64,000 bases of DNA from JALORV01 sp963775635 (GCA_963775635.1 CAVZJO010000011.1:62001-126000); one strand, 5' to 3'. Positions 8,221 to 16,897 are shown, counted from the first letter of the stretch. A program made the numbers and translations. The notes: generated by a model not told the origin, from the letters alone.

Positions 8221-9204
8221 TTACTTGTCGAGTCCCGCGGGCGGCCAGTTCTCCAGCTTCATGCCGAGCGTTAGACCGCGCGCCGCGAGCACTTCCTTGA
8301 TCTCATTCAGCGACTTGCGTCCGAGATTCGGCGTCTTGAGCAGCTCGTTTTCGGTGCGCTGGATCAGGTCGCCGATGTAGTAGATGTTCTCGGCCTTCAG
8401 GCAGTTGGCCGACCGCACGGTCAGTTCCAAGTCGTCGACCGGTCGCAGCAGGATCGGATCGACCTGCGGCGAGCGCGACGAGGCCTGCGCAGTCGATTCG
8501 GCCATGCCCTCGAGCGCACCGAACACCTGCAGCTGATCCATCAGGATGCGTGCCGACTGGCGCACCGCTTCCTCCGGCGTCATCGCGCCGTTGGTCTCGA
8601 TCGTCATCACCAGCTTGTCCAGATCGGTGCGCTGCTCGACGCGGGCGGCTTCGACCGCGTAGGACACGCGCTTGACCGGCGAAAACGACGCATCCATCAC
8701 GATGCGGCCAATGGTCTTCGAGTGATCGTCGCGGAATGCCCGGACGTTGCCCGGCACGTAGCCGCGTCCCTTTTCTACCTTGATCTGCAGCTCGAGCCGG
8801 CCGCCGCCCGACAGATGCGCGATCACGTGATCCGGATTGACGATCTCGACATCATGCGGCAGCTCGATGTCGCTGGCGGTGACCACGCCTTCGCCTTCCT
8901 TGCGCAGCGTCAGCGTCACCTCATCGCGGTTGTGGAGCTTGAACACGATGCCTTTCATGTTCAGCAGTATGTCGACGACGTCCTCGCGCACGCCATCGAC
9001 GGTCGAGTATTCGTGAACGACGCCGGTGATCTGGGCCTCGGTGGGCGCGTAGCCAACCATCGACGACAGCAGGATGCGCCGGAGCGCATTGCCGAGCGTG
9101 TGGCCGTAGCCGCGCTCGAACGGTTCCATGGTGACGATCGCCGCATTCGGGCCCACCGGCTCGACCTCGATTGCGCGCGGCTTCAGTAGTGCAGTGCTTG
9201 TCAT
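8221..9204 (-). CDS. rpoA: RNA polymerase alpha subunit
   Basis: A 327-residue alpha subunit. The N-terminal dimerisation domain contains ERGYGHTLGNALRRILLSSM. The C-terminal domain (about residues 245-327) has PVDDLELTVRSANCLKAENI and TPNLGRKSLNEIKEVLAARGL, which contact UP elements and activators. It lies between rpsD and rplQ as in the standard alpha operon. Adjacent gaps are 90 and 139 bases. Full length and complete. Confidence 0.98.
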   Translation of the reverse strand: MTSTALLKPRAIEVEPVGPNAAIVTMEPFERGYGHTLGNALRRILLSSMVGYAPTEAQITGVVHEYSTVDGVREDVVDILLNMKGIVFKLHNRDEVTLTLRKEGEGVVTASDIELPHDVEIVNPDHVIAHLSGGGRLELQIKVEKGRGYVPGNVRAFRDDHSKTIGRIVMDASFSPVKRVSYAVEAARVEQRTDLDKLVMTIETNGAMTPEEAVRQSARILMDQLQVFGALEGMAESTAQASSRSPQVDPILLRPVDDLELTVRSANCLKAENIYYIGDLIQRTENELLKTPNLGRKSLNEIKEVLAARGLTLGMKLENWPPAGLDK

Positions 9205-9343
9205 TGAGAAGATCCCTTCAATACCCTCGGTTCGTTACACCGATAAGGCTGATGGTGAGGGCTTCAAAGAACCAAAGGCAGACGCCCAAACTGCCTTCGT
9301 GGCCGGACCCGCGAAGCGGGACCGGCGGTCTAATCCGACCGCG

Positions 9344-9967
9344 TCAGCGCGAGTAGAGTTCGACGACCAGCGACTCGTTGACATCCTGTGCGACTTCGCC
9401 GCGGTCGGGCAGCTGCTTGAACTTGCCTTCCATCTTCTTGGCGTCGACATCGACCCAGGAAGGAAAACCTGACTGCTCGGCCAGCGTCAACGCTTCCACG
9501 ATGCGGCCCTGCTTTTTCGACTTGTCGCGCACAGCGATGATGTCGCCCGTCCTCACCAGCATCGACGGAATACCAGCCGTCTCGCCGTTCAGCGCGATCG
9601 CGCGATGCGACACCAGCTGGCGTGCTTCGGCCCGTGTCGCCCCGAAGCCCATGCGATACACCACATTGTCCAGCCGCGACTCCAGCAGCATGATCAGGTG
9701 CTCGCCGGTGTTGCCCTTGCGGCGCGATGCTTCCTGGTAGTAGCGGCGGAACTGGCGCTCGAGTACGCCATACATGCGCTTGACCTTCTGCTTCTCGCGC
9801 AGTTGCGTACCGTAGTCCGACTGGCGCGCACCCGAGGTGCGCCCGTGCTGGCCGGGCTTCGAATCGGCCTTGGCCTTCGAATCGAAGGCGCGGCGTGAGC
9901 TCTTCAGGAAAAGATCGGTACCCTCGCGGCGCGAGAGCTTGAGTTTCGGTCCTGTGTAACGTGCCAC
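9344..9967 (-). CDS. rpsD: 30S ribosomal protein S4
   Basis: A 207-residue S4, starting MARYTGPKLKLSRREGTDL, with the S4 RNA-binding domain (RLDNVVYRMGFGATRAEARQ) at about 95-160. It lacks the N-terminal zinc-binding cysteines, as is usual in proteobacteria. S4 nucleates 30S assembly and represses the alpha operon in enterobacteria; autoregulation here is inference. Gene order rpsK-rpsD-rpoA is standard. Confidence 0.97.
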   Translation of the reverse strand: MARYTGPKLKLSRREGTDLFLKSSRRAFDSKAKADSKPGQHGRTSGARQSDYGTQLREKQKVKRMYGVLERQFRRYYQEASRRKGNTGEHLIMLLESRLDNVVYRMGFGATRAEARQLVSHRAIALNGETAGIPSMLVRTGDIIAVRDKSKKQGRIVEALTLAEQSGFPSWVDVDAKKMEGKFKQLPDRGEVAQDVNESLVVELYSR

Positions 9968-10088
9968 GTTGTCTTCCTATCCTGCGATGTTTTGCATTAA
10001 GTCCCCGCTCAGCGGCGGAGACATCAGGGCAGTTGCCTGCCTTACATTCAAGAGATTCGTGTGGCTACGCCACAGAACTCTCGCGCGC

Positions 10089-10502
10089 TTAAACGCGCCG
10101 CCGCTTCGGCGGACGCACACCGTTGTGCGGAACCGGTGTGATGTCCTGGATCGAGGCGACGCGAATGCCAATCGCATTGAGCGCGCGCACCGACGACTCG
10201 CGACCCGGACCGGGGCCGGTAATACGCACTTCGAGGTTCTTGATCCCATGCTCCTGCGCGGCGCGGCCGGCGTTCTCGGCCGCCACCTGCGCGGCGAACG
10301 GCGTCGACTTGCGCGATCCCTTGAAGCCCTGCCCGCCCGAACTGGCCCACGAGAGCGCGTTGCCCTGACGGTCGGTGATCGTGATGATCGTGTTGTTGAA
10401 CGACGCGTGGACATGCGCGATGCCGTCCGACACGACCTTCTTGACCTTCTTGCGCGCGCGCTGCTGGGCAGCTACTTGCTGAGCGCTTGGAGCCTTAGCC
10501 AT
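10089..10502 (-). CDS. rpsK: 30S ribosomal protein S11
   Basis: A 137-residue S11 with the typical core VSDGIAHVHASFNNTIITITDRQGN and the basic C-terminus (PVPHNGVRPPKRRRV). It has a short Ala/Gln-rich N-terminal extension. It lies 14 bases after rpsM and 121 bases before rpsD. S11 is a platform protein of the small subunit near the mRNA exit. Confidence 0.97.
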   Translation of the reverse strand: MAKAPSAQQVAAQQRARKKVKKVVSDGIAHVHASFNNTIITITDRQGNALSWASSGGQGFKGSRKSTPFAAQVAAENAGRAAQEHGIKNLEVRITGPGPGRESSVRALNAIGIRVASIQDITPVPHNGVRPPKRRRV

Positions 10503-10516
10503 CTAGTTTGTCCTCC

Positions 10517-10888
10517 TCAAGCCGATTTCTTCAGCGACACGCCGGCCTTGCGGGGACCCTTGCGTGTGCGCGCGTTGGTGCGCGTGCGTTGGCCGCGCAC
10601 CGGCAGGCCGCGGCGATGACGCACTCCGCGATAGGTCCCCAGGTCGATCAGTCGCTTGATCGACAGCTGGACTTCGCGGCGCAGGTCGCCCTCGACGGTC
10701 GCACGGGCGATTTCCTCGCGGATCCGCTCGACCTCGGCGTCGTTAAGCTCCTTCACCTTCTTGGTGTAGGGAACGGACGCCGCATCCAGGACCGCGCGCG
10801 CGCGGGCGCGCCCGATGCCGTAGATCGCCGTCAGGCCGATCTCGGCGTGCTGGTGCGGAGGGATGTTGATACCGGCAATACGAGCCAT
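10517..10888 (-). CDS. rpsM: 30S ribosomal protein S13
   Basis: A 123-residue S13, starting MARIAGINIPPHQH. It has the helix-hairpin-helix-like segment and the C-terminal signature GLPVRGQRTRTNARTRKG. The preceding in-frame GTG would add only one residue, so I took the ATG. It heads the alpha operon, next to rpmJ. S13 contacts tRNA in the P site and forms a bridge to the large subunit. Confidence 0.97.
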   Translation of the reverse strand: MARIAGINIPPHQHAEIGLTAIYGIGRARARAVLDAASVPYTKKVKELNDAEVERIREEIARATVEGDLRREVQLSIKRLIDLGTYRGVRHRRGLPVRGQRTRTNARTRKGPRKAGVSLKKSA

Positions 10889-10928
10889 CACTTACCTCGG
10901 TTTCGTTGAGCCTGCACTTGTGCGTGCT

Positions 10929-11042
10929 TCACCCTTGACGCTGCTTGTGGCGCGGATCGGTGCAGATCACGCGCACCACCCGCTTGCGCCGGATGATCTT
11001 GCACTTGCGGCACATCTTCTTGACGGAAGCCATCACTTTCAT
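10929..11042 (-). CDS. rpmJ: 50S ribosomal protein L36 (zinc-ribbon form)
   Basis: A 37-residue protein, MKVMASVKKMCRKCK followed by basic sequence and ICTDPRHKQRQG. It is too short for routine ORF cut-offs but unmistakable. The C-x2-C ... C-x4-H arrangement is the zinc-binding form of L36. It lies between infA and rpsM, the usual place at the spc/alpha boundary. Confidence 0.95.
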   Translation of the reverse strand: MKVMASVKKMCRKCKIIRRKRVVRVICTDPRHKQRQG

Positions 11043-11059
11043 CTTGCTCTCCAACCGCG

Positions 11060-11278
11060 CTACTTGGCGCGGAACACTATGCGGGCGCGCGAGAGATCGT
11101 ACGGCGTCAACTCGACGGTCACCTTGTCGCCCGGCAGGATGCGGATGTAGTGCATCCGCATCTTTCCGGAAATGTGGCCCAGGACCACATGCCCGTTTTC
11201 CAACTTCACGCGAAACGTCGCATTCGGGAGATTCTCGAGAATCTCTCCTTGCATCTGGATCGCGTCGTCCTTGGCCAT
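11060..11278 (-). CDS. infA: Translation initiation factor IF-1
   Basis: A 72-residue OB-fold protein, starting MAKDDAIQMQGEILENLPNA, with the family phrases GHISGKMRMHYIRILPGD and DLSRARIVFRAK. IF-1 occupies the ribosomal A site during initiation. It starts 11 bases after the secY stop and lies before rpmJ. A longer upstream frame exists but is the shadow of secY. Confidence 0.96.
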   Translation of the reverse strand: MAKDDAIQMQGEILENLPNATFRVKLENGHVVLGHISGKMRMHYIRILPGDKVTVELTPYDLSRARIVFRAK

Positions 11279-11289
11279 CGTCCCCGGAT

Positions 11290-12621
11290 TCAGCGCGGCA
11301 ATTGCCCGCCGAACCCCTTGAAGTTGGTCTTCTTCAGCAGCGATTCGTATTGGTGCGTCATCAGGTACGCCTGCACCTGCGCCATGAAGTCCATCGTTAC
11401 GACCACCACGATCAGCAGCGAGGTTCCGCCGAAGTAAAACGGCACCGAGAAGCGCGCGTTCAGGAACTCGGGAACGAGGCATACGAACGTGATGTAAATG
11501 GCCCCCGCCAGCGTCAGCCGCATCAGGATCTTGTCGATGTAGCGCGCGGTCTGCTCGCCCGGGCGGATGCCCGGAACGAACGCTCCGCTCTTCTTCAGGT
11601 TGTCGGCGGTCTCCTTGCTGTTGAAGACCAGCGCCGTGTAGAAGAAGCAGAAGAACACGATCAGCGCTGCATACAAGAACATGTAGAGCGGCTGCCCTGG
11701 CGACAACGCCGCAGCCAGGTCGCGAATCCATCGCGTCGCGTCGCCCGTCGTGAACCAACTCGCCAGCGTGGCCGGAAACAGGATCAGCGACGACGCGAAG
11801 ATCGGCGGAATCACGCCCGACATGTTGAGCTTGAGCGGCAGGAACGAGCTCTGGCCACCGTAGATCTTGTTGCCGACCTGGCGCTTGGCGTAGTTCACCG
11901 TGATCTTGCGCTGCCCGCGCTCGACGAAAACGACGAATCCGGTCACGACAATGATCAGGGCGATGATGAAAATGGCGGCCAGCGGGTTGATGCCGCCGGT
12001 GCGCACGAGTTCGAACAGCCCGCCGATGGCGGTCGGTAGCCCGGCGACAATGCCGGCAAAGATCAGGATCGAAATCCCGTTACCCAGCCCGCGCTCGGTG
12101 ATCTGCTCGCCCAGCCACATGAGGAACATCGTGCCGGTGACCAGTGACACGACACAGATGAAGCGGAACATCAGGCCCGGATCCAGCACCAGACCCTGCT
12201 GCGACTCGAGCGCAACCGAGATGCCGATCGCCTGGAAGATCGCCAGTCCGAGCGTGCCGTAGCGCGTGTATTGCGTGATCTTGCGCCGGCCCGACTCGCC
12301 TTCCTTGCGCAGCGCCTCGAGCGAGGGCAACACGTAGGTCAGCATCTGCATGATGATCGACGCCGAGATGTACGGCATGATCCCGAGGGCGAACACCGAA
12401 AAGCGTGACAGCGCGCCGCCCGAGAACATGTTGAAGAGTCCCAGGATGCCGCCCTGCTGCGAATTAAAGAGCTGGCGCAGCTGATCCGGGTCGATGCCGG
12501 GAACCGGAATGTGCGTGCCGACCCTGTAGACGAGCAGCGCCAGCAGCAGGAAAAACAGCCGACGCTTGAGGTCGCCGTATTTCCCGGTGCTGCCGATCGT
12601 TGCGGATGCGCTGGTCGCCAC
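11290..12621 (-). CDS. secY: Preprotein translocase subunit SecY
   Basis: A 443-residue channel-forming subunit of the Sec translocon, with about ten membrane segments. Familiar motifs include GTHIPVPGID after the first helix, the plug-proximal FNMFSGGALSRFSVFALGIMPYI, and the cytoplasmic loops carrying GERGLGNGIS-like and VFVERGQRKITVNYAKRQVG segments. The start is GTG. It is the penultimate gene of the spc operon, between rplO and infA. Complete; it would pair with SecE encoded at 39 kb. Confidence 0.97.
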   Translation of the reverse strand: MATSASATIGSTGKYGDLKRRLFFLLLALLVYRVGTHIPVPGIDPDQLRQLFNSQQGGILGLFNMFSGGALSRFSVFALGIMPYISASIIMQMLTYVLPSLEALRKEGESGRRKITQYTRYGTLGLAIFQAIGISVALESQQGLVLDPGLMFRFICVVSLVTGTMFLMWLGEQITERGLGNGISILIFAGIVAGLPTAIGGLFELVRTGGINPLAAIFIIALIIVVTGFVVFVERGQRKITVNYAKRQVGNKIYGGQSSFLPLKLNMSGVIPPIFASSLILFPATLASWFTTGDATRWIRDLAAALSPGQPLYMFLYAALIVFFCFFYTALVFNSKETADNLKKSGAFVPGIRPGEQTARYIDKILMRLTLAGAIYITFVCLVPEFLNARFSVPFYFGGTSLLIVVVVTMDFMAQVQAYLMTHQYESLLKKTNFKGFGGQLPR

Positions 12622-12636
12622 GCGAGAATGTCCTGG

Positions 12637-13242
12637 TTACGTCAGGTGAGGCCGATCACTGCTTTTTCGATGGGGCTTTTTCGGTCGGCTTATCGGTCGG
12701 CTTATCGGCTTATCGGCCGGCTTGCTCACCGTCGCCCTGATCGCAGCCGCCTTGTCCGCGGCCGCCTTTTTTTTCGCTGCCTTCTTCGCCGTGTCCGGCG
12801 TCACCGCCAGTTCGGCGACCGAGCCGCCGGCCGCTTCGATCGCCGCCTTCGCGCCCTTGGTCACGCCGATGCCGCGCACCATGACCTTGCGTGACAGTTC
12901 GCCGGTCTTCACCACGCGAGCATCCAGCGCCCGCGGCGACACCACGCCTGCCTGCTTGAGTACCGCCAGATCAACCTCGTCTACGCCGAGACGTTGCAGA
13001 TCGGCCAGTCGCACTACTTCGACGTAGCGGCGTGAGAGCGACGTGAAACCGCGCTTCGGCAGGCGACGATGGAGCGGCATCTGCCCGCCCTCGAAGCCGA
13101 CCTTGTGGAAACCGCCCGCGCGCGACTTCTGGCCCTTATGTCCACGCCCGGCGGTCTTGCCCCAGCCGGAGCCGATGCCGCGTCCGACGCGCCGAGGAGC
13201 GCTCTTGCTGCCCGCGGCCGGTTTCAGGTTGTTGAGGCGCAT
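12637..13242 (-). CDS. rplO: 50S ribosomal protein L15, with unusual C-terminal tail
   Basis: L15 core (MRLNNLKPAAGSKSAPRRVG, then GRGIGSGWGKTAGRGHKGQ) of about 145 residues, followed by a 55-residue Lys/Ala-rich and then Pro/Arg-rich tail, giving 201 residues in total. The tail passes through tandem GATAAGCCGACC-type units. In the annotated frame it reads DKPISRPISRP and ends at 12637. If one base is missing in the repeat, the other frame reads DKPTDKPTEKAPSKKQ and stops at 12656, a more natural basic tail. The core is certain and the last 25 residues are doubtful. secY follows. Confidence 0.93.
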   Translation of the reverse strand: MRLNNLKPAAGSKSAPRRVGRGIGSGWGKTAGRGHKGQKSRAGGFHKVGFEGGQMPLHRRLPKRGFTSLSRRYVEVVRLADLQRLGVDEVDLAVLKQAGVVSPRALDARVVKTGELSRKVMVRGIGVTKGAKAAIEAAGGSVAELAVTPDTAKKAAKKKAAADKAAAIRATVSKPADKPISRPISRPKKPHRKSSDRPHLT

Positions 13243-13257
13243 GTTTTCAGCCTGTCC

Positions 13258-13437
13258 TTACTCGCCGACCGTAACCAGGTAGGCGACCTTGTTGATCATG
13301 CCGCGCACGGCCGGCGTGTCTTCTAGCTCCCGCGTCTGATGCATCTTCTTCAGCCCGAGGCCGAGCACCGTGGCCTGGTGCGAGGCCTTGGCCGAAATCG
13401 GGCTCTTGACCAGCTTGACTTTCAGCGTCTTCTTCAT
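13258..13437 (-). CDS. rpmD: 50S ribosomal protein L30
   Basis: A 59-residue protein, starting MKKTLKVKLVKSPISAKASH, with GLGLKKMHQTRELEDTP and the end MINKVAYLVTVGE. It is complete and typical of bacterial L30, and sits in the usual position between rpsE and rplO. It is too short for common ORF cut-offs. Gaps to both neighbours are about 15 bases. Confidence 0.95.
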   Translation of the reverse strand: MKKTLKVKLVKSPISAKASHQATVLGLGLKKMHQTRELEDTPAVRGMINKVAYLVTVGE

Positions 13438-13451
13438 CGTCCGACTCCGGC

Positions 13452-13973
13452 TCAGCCGAGCATTTCCTCGACCGACTTGCCGCGCTTGGCGGCGATCTCG
13501 GCCGGAGTGCGCAGCTTGCTCAACGCGTTCAGCGTGGCACGCACCAGGTTGTACGGGTTGGTCGAACCGTGCGACTTGGCAACGATGTTGCGGATGCCCA
13601 TCACGTCGAACACCGCGCGCATCGGTCCGCCGGCGATCACGCCGGTGCCCTCAGCGGCCGGCGACAGTACAACCTTCGATGCGCCATGCTTGCCTTCGAC
13701 CAGGTGATGCACCGTTCCGTTCTTCAGCGGCATCTTTGCCATGCTGCGACGGGCTTTCTCCATCGCCTTCTGGACCGAGACCGGTACTTCGCGCGCCTTG
13801 CCCTTGCCCATGCCGATGCGGCCGTCGCCGTCGCCGACCACCGTCAGTGCGGCAAATCCGAGGATGCGACCGCCCTTCACCACCTTGGTGACGCGGTTGA
13901 TCGCGATCATCTTTTCCTTGATGCCGTCGTCACGATCCTCGGAGAGGACACCCTTGGGTTGAACTCGTGCCAT
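13452..13973 (-). CDS. rpsE: 30S ribosomal protein S5
   Basis: A 173-residue S5. The double-stranded RNA-binding-like N-terminal domain has EKMIAINRVTKVVKGGR and GDGDGRIGMGKGKAREVP. The C-terminal domain contains GVIAGGPMRAVFDVMGI. The loop commonly changed in spectinomycin resistance (VVKGGRI) looks wild type. It forms part of the spc operon between rplR and rpmD. Confidence 0.97.
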   Translation of the reverse strand: MARVQPKGVLSEDRDDGIKEKMIAINRVTKVVKGGRILGFAALTVVGDGDGRIGMGKGKAREVPVSVQKAMEKARRSMAKMPLKNGTVHHLVEGKHGASKVVLSPAAEGTGVIAGGPMRAVFDVMGIRNIVAKSHGSTNPYNLVRATLNALSKLRTPAEIAAKRGKSVEEMLG

Positions 13974-13983
13974 ATGCAGTCCC

Positions 13984-14352
13984 TCAGAACTTCAGGCCGG
14001 CTTCACGCGCGGCTTCCGCCAGCGCCTTGACCCGTCCATGGAATCGATAACCGGCGCGGTCGAATGCCACACTCTCGATGCCCGCGGCCTTCGCCTTCTG
14101 TGCGATACGCGCGCCGACCAGCTTGGCGGCCTCGACATTGCCGCCCTTGCCCTTGGCCGACGCGAGTTGCGTGCGCACTTCGGGCTCGAGCGTCGACGCG
14201 GAAGCCAGCACCTTCGCACCATCGGCCGCGATCAGGCTGGCGTAGATGTGCTGGTTGGTGCGGTTGACAGTCAGCCGCTCGACCTTTTTGAGCGCGATGC
14301 GCGCACGCGTGGCGCGAGCGCGGCGCAGTCGAGATTCCTTCTTTTCGATCAT
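13984..14352 (-). CDS. rplR: 50S ribosomal protein L18
   Basis: A 122-residue L18 with a basic N-terminus (KKESRLRRARATRARI) and the 5S rRNA-binding core. It ends in the family signature FDRAGYRFHGRVKALAEAAREAGLKF. It binds 5S rRNA together with L5, which is encoded in the same operon. Spacing to rpsE is 10 bases. Confidence 0.97.
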   Translation of the reverse strand: MIEKKESRLRRARATRARIALKKVERLTVNRTNQHIYASLIAADGAKVLASASTLEPEVRTQLASAKGKGGNVEAAKLVGARIAQKAKAAGIESVAFDRAGYRFHGRVKALAEAAREAGLKF

Positions 14353-14370
14353 GAATGACCTCTCGCAGCG

Positions 14371-14904
14371 TTACTTCTTCTTGGTCTCTTTGATGACGAC
14401 CACTTCGTCGACGTAGCGCACGCCCTTGCCCTTGTACGGTTCCGGCGGTTTGTAGCCGCGGACTTCGGCCGCGACCTGGCCGACCTTCTGCTTGTCGAAG
14501 CCCTTGATGACGATCTCGGTCTGTGTCGGCGTCTCGCACTTCACGCCGGCAGGCATCTGATGCACGATCGGATGCGAGAAACCCAGCGACAGGTTGAGCT
14601 TGTCTCCCTGTGCCTGCGCGCGGTAGCCGACGCCCACCAGTGACAGCTTCTTCTCGAAGCCCTTGGTGACACCTTGAACCATGCCGGCGACCAGCGCGCG
14701 CATCGTCCCGCTCATCGCACTCGCTTCGCGCGACTCGTCGATCGCTGCGAACGAGACCTGGCCGTTTTCGACCGCCATGCGCACGCGACCGGACGCCGCC
14801 TGCTTCAGCGTGCCGAGCGGCCCCTTGACGGTGATCGTGTCGCCGGCTATCTGCACATCGACGCCCTTCGCGACCGTCACCGGAATTCGTGCAACTCGAG
14901 ACAT
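14371..14904 (-). CDS. rplF: 50S ribosomal protein L6
   Basis: A 177-residue L6, starting MSRVARIPVTVAKGVDVQI, with two repeated L6 domains. The C-terminal motif PEPYKGKGVRYVDEVV is near the end, and the signature GVGYRAQAQGDKLNLSLGFSHP is intact. It sits between rpsH and rplR. It binds 23S rRNA near the sarcin-ricin loop. Confidence 0.97.
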   Translation of the reverse strand: MSRVARIPVTVAKGVDVQIAGDTITVKGPLGTLKQAASGRVRMAVENGQVSFAAIDESREASAMSGTMRALVAGMVQGVTKGFEKKLSLVGVGYRAQAQGDKLNLSLGFSHPIVHQMPAGVKCETPTQTEIVIKGFDKQKVGQVAAEVRGYKPPEPYKGKGVRYVDEVVVIKETKKK

Positions 14905-14921
14905 TGCCTTTCCTCCGCCCG

Positions 14922-15317
14922 CTACGCGACGTAGCAGAGCACTTCGCCGCCCACGCCCTGGCTGCGAGCCTTGCGGTCGGTCATCACGCCGCGTGATGTG
15001 GAAACGATGGCCACGCCGAGCCCGTTCATCACCGGGGGGATGTCGTTACGGCCCTTGTACACGCGCAGCCCCGGTCGCGAGACGCGCTCCAGGCTTTCGA
15101 TGACCGGCCGACCGGCGTAGTACTTCAGGCCGATGCGCAGTTCGGGCTTGCCGTCATTGGCGTCGACCTTGAAGCCCTCGATGTAGCCCTCGTCCTTCAG
15201 GACTTCTGCGATCGCCACCTTCAGTTTGGACGACGGCATCGCGACTTCCGGCTTCTCGACCCGCTGTGCATTGCGAATGCGGGTCAGCATGTCGGCGATG
15301 GGATCACTCATGCTCAT
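14922..15317 (-). CDS. rpsH: 30S ribosomal protein S8
   Basis: A 131-residue S8, starting MSMSDPIADMLTRIRNAQR and ending GVMTDRKARSQGVGGEVLCYVA. AGGA six bases upstream supports the first ATG. In E. coli S8 represses the spc operon by binding the rplE region; whether this holds here is not testable by eye. Confidence 0.97.
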   Translation of the reverse strand: MSMSDPIADMLTRIRNAQRVEKPEVAMPSSKLKVAIAEVLKDEGYIEGFKVDANDGKPELRIGLKYYAGRPVIESLERVSRPGLRVYKGRNDIPPVMNGLGVAIVSTSRGVMTDRKARSQGVGGEVLCYVA

Positions 15318-15330
15318 CTGCGTTCCTCGC

Positions 15331-15636
15331 TTACCAGCTGGCCTTGGTCAGACCGGGAATATCGCCGCGCATTGCCGCCTCGCGGATCTTGGCGCGGGCC
15401 AGGCCGAACTTGCGGAACGTGCCACGCGGACGACCCGTCAGCGCACAGCGGTTGCGCAGTCGCACCGGGCTCGAATTGCGCGGCAGCGCTTGCAGTCGCT
15501 GCATCGCTTCCATGCGCTCGTCCATCGAGCGGGTTTGGTCACCGATGATGGACTTGAGCTCGGCGCGCTTCGCGGCGTGCTTCTTGACCGCTGCTTCGCG
15601 CTTGGCTTCGCGATTCTTCAGTGAGAGTTTTGCCAT
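15331..15636 (-). CDS. rpsN: 30S ribosomal protein S14 (zinc-free form)
   Basis: A 101-residue S14, starting MAKLSLKNREAKREAAVKKH. It is the long form without the CxxC zinc motifs, as in most proteobacteria. The signature RNRCALTGRPRGTFRKFGLAR is present. An in-frame upstream ATG would add five non-family residues and was not used. It lies between rplE and rpsH. Confidence 0.96.
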   Translation of the reverse strand: MAKLSLKNREAKREAAVKKHAAKRAELKSIIGDQTRSMDERMEAMQRLQALPRNSSPVRLRNRCALTGRPRGTFRKFGLARAKIREAAMRGDIPGLTKASW

Positions 15637-15647
15637 TGCCCCCTCGC

Positions 15648-16187
15648 TCAATTGCGGAACGGGAACCGGAAGGCCGAGAGAAGCGCCTTGGCTTCGTCGT
15701 CCGACTTCGCGGTCGTCGTGATACTGATGTTCAGGCCCCGGATCTTGTCGATCTTGTCGTAGTCGATCTCCGGAAAGATGATCTGCTCCTTGAGCCCGAT
15801 GTTGTAATTGCCCCGACCGTCGAACGCACGACCTGATACGCCGCGGAAGTCGCGCACGCGCGGCAGCGCCACCGTGACCAGCCGATCGAGGAACTCGTAC
15901 ATGCGTTCGCCGCGCAGCGTCACCATGGTTCCGATGGCCAGGTTCTCGCGGATCTTGAAGTTCGCGATCGCCTTGCGGGACTTGGTCACAACCGGCTTCT
16001 GTCCGGCGATCTTGATTAGGTCGCCGACGGCCATGTCGATGTTCTTCTTGTCGTTGACCGCCTCGCCGACGCCCATGTTGAGCGTGATCTTGCTGATGCG
16101 AGGAACCTGCATCACGGACTTGTAGCCGAACTGCTTCATCAGGTCGGGCACAACCTTCTCGCGGTACTGGGTATGGAAACGCGCCAT
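15648..16187 (-). CDS. rplE: 50S ribosomal protein L5
   Basis: A 179-residue L5, starting MARFHTQYREKVVPDLMKQF. It has the signatures ISKITLNMGVGEA and RVRDFRGVSGRAFDGRGNY and the end ALLSAFRFPFRN. It binds 5S rRNA in the central protuberance and contacts P-site tRNA. It is 11 bases from rplX and 11 from rpsN. Confidence 0.97.
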   Translation of the reverse strand: MARFHTQYREKVVPDLMKQFGYKSVMQVPRISKITLNMGVGEAVNDKKNIDMAVGDLIKIAGQKPVVTKSRKAIANFKIRENLAIGTMVTLRGERMYEFLDRLVTVALPRVRDFRGVSGRAFDGRGNYNIGLKEQIIFPEIDYDKIDKIRGLNISITTTAKSDDEAKALLSAFRFPFRN

Positions 16188-16198
16188 GACCAGCTCCC

Positions 16199-16519
16199 CT
16201 ATGCCTTCGCGCCGACCACGGCGCCGTTGCTCTTGAACACGCGCAGCTTCTTGCCCTCGACGAGCTTGAATCCGACCCGGTCGCCCTTGCTGGTGGCCGG
16301 GTTGAACAGCATGACGTTGGACTGGTCGATCGGCATCGTCTTGTCGATGATGCCGCCGGTCACGCCCTTCATCGGATTCGGGCGAACATGCTTCTTCACC
16401 ACGTTGATACCCTCGATGACCAGGTGCGATTCATCTACTCGGCGCAGCACGGTGCCGCGCTTGCCCTTGTCCCTGCCTGCGATGACGACCACTTCGTCGC
16501 CCTTGCGGATGCGTTCCAT
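16199..16519 (-). CDS. rplX: 50S ribosomal protein L24
   Basis: A 106-residue L24 with an N-terminal KOW motif (RIRKGDEVVVIAGRDKGKRG) and the typical NVVKKHVRPNPMKGVTGGI segment. It is an assembly initiator of the large subunit. It directly follows rplN on the minus strand with a nine-base gap. Confidence 0.97.
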   Translation of the reverse strand: MERIRKGDEVVVIAGRDKGKRGTVLRRVDESHLVIEGINVVKKHVRPNPMKGVTGGIIDKTMPIDQSNVMLFNPATSKGDRVGFKLVEGKKLRVFKSNGAVVGAKA

Positions 16520-16528
16520 TGCCGCTCC

Positions 16529-16897
16529 TTACAGAACTTCCGGCGCTAGCGACACGATCTTCATGAACCGCTCGGTGCGCAGCTCGCGCGTGACCGGTCC
16601 GAAGATGCGGGTGCCGATAGGCTCTAGCTTGGGGTTCAGCAGAACCGCCGCGTTGTTGTCGAACTTGATCGCCGAACCGTCACTGCGGCGCAGGCCCTTG
16701 GCCGTGCGGACGACAACGGCGTTGTAGACCTCGCCCTTTTTCACACGGCCGCGCGGCGCACATTCCTTGATCGTCACCTTGATGACGTCGCCGATGTTCG
16801 CGTAGCGGCGCTTGGAGCCGCCCAACACCTTGATACACATCACCGATCGCGCGCCCGTGTTGTCGGCGACGTCGAGCATCGTCTGCATCTGAATCAT
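16529..16897 (-). CDS. rplN: 50S ribosomal protein L14
   Basis: A 122-residue L14, starting MIQMQTMLDVADNTGARSVM and ending IVSLAPEVL, the normal length. The frame is open for another 80 codons upstream, but these are not family sequence. The 252-bp space up to rpsQ is non-coding and contains a candidate promoter. L14 forms inter-subunit bridges and binds the silencing factor RsfS. Confidence 0.97.
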   Translation of the reverse strand: MIQMQTMLDVADNTGARSVMCIKVLGGSKRRYANIGDVIKVTIKECAPRGRVKKGEVYNAVVVRTAKGLRRSDGSAIKFDNNAAVLLNPKLEPIGTRIFGPVTRELRTERFMKIVSLAPEVL

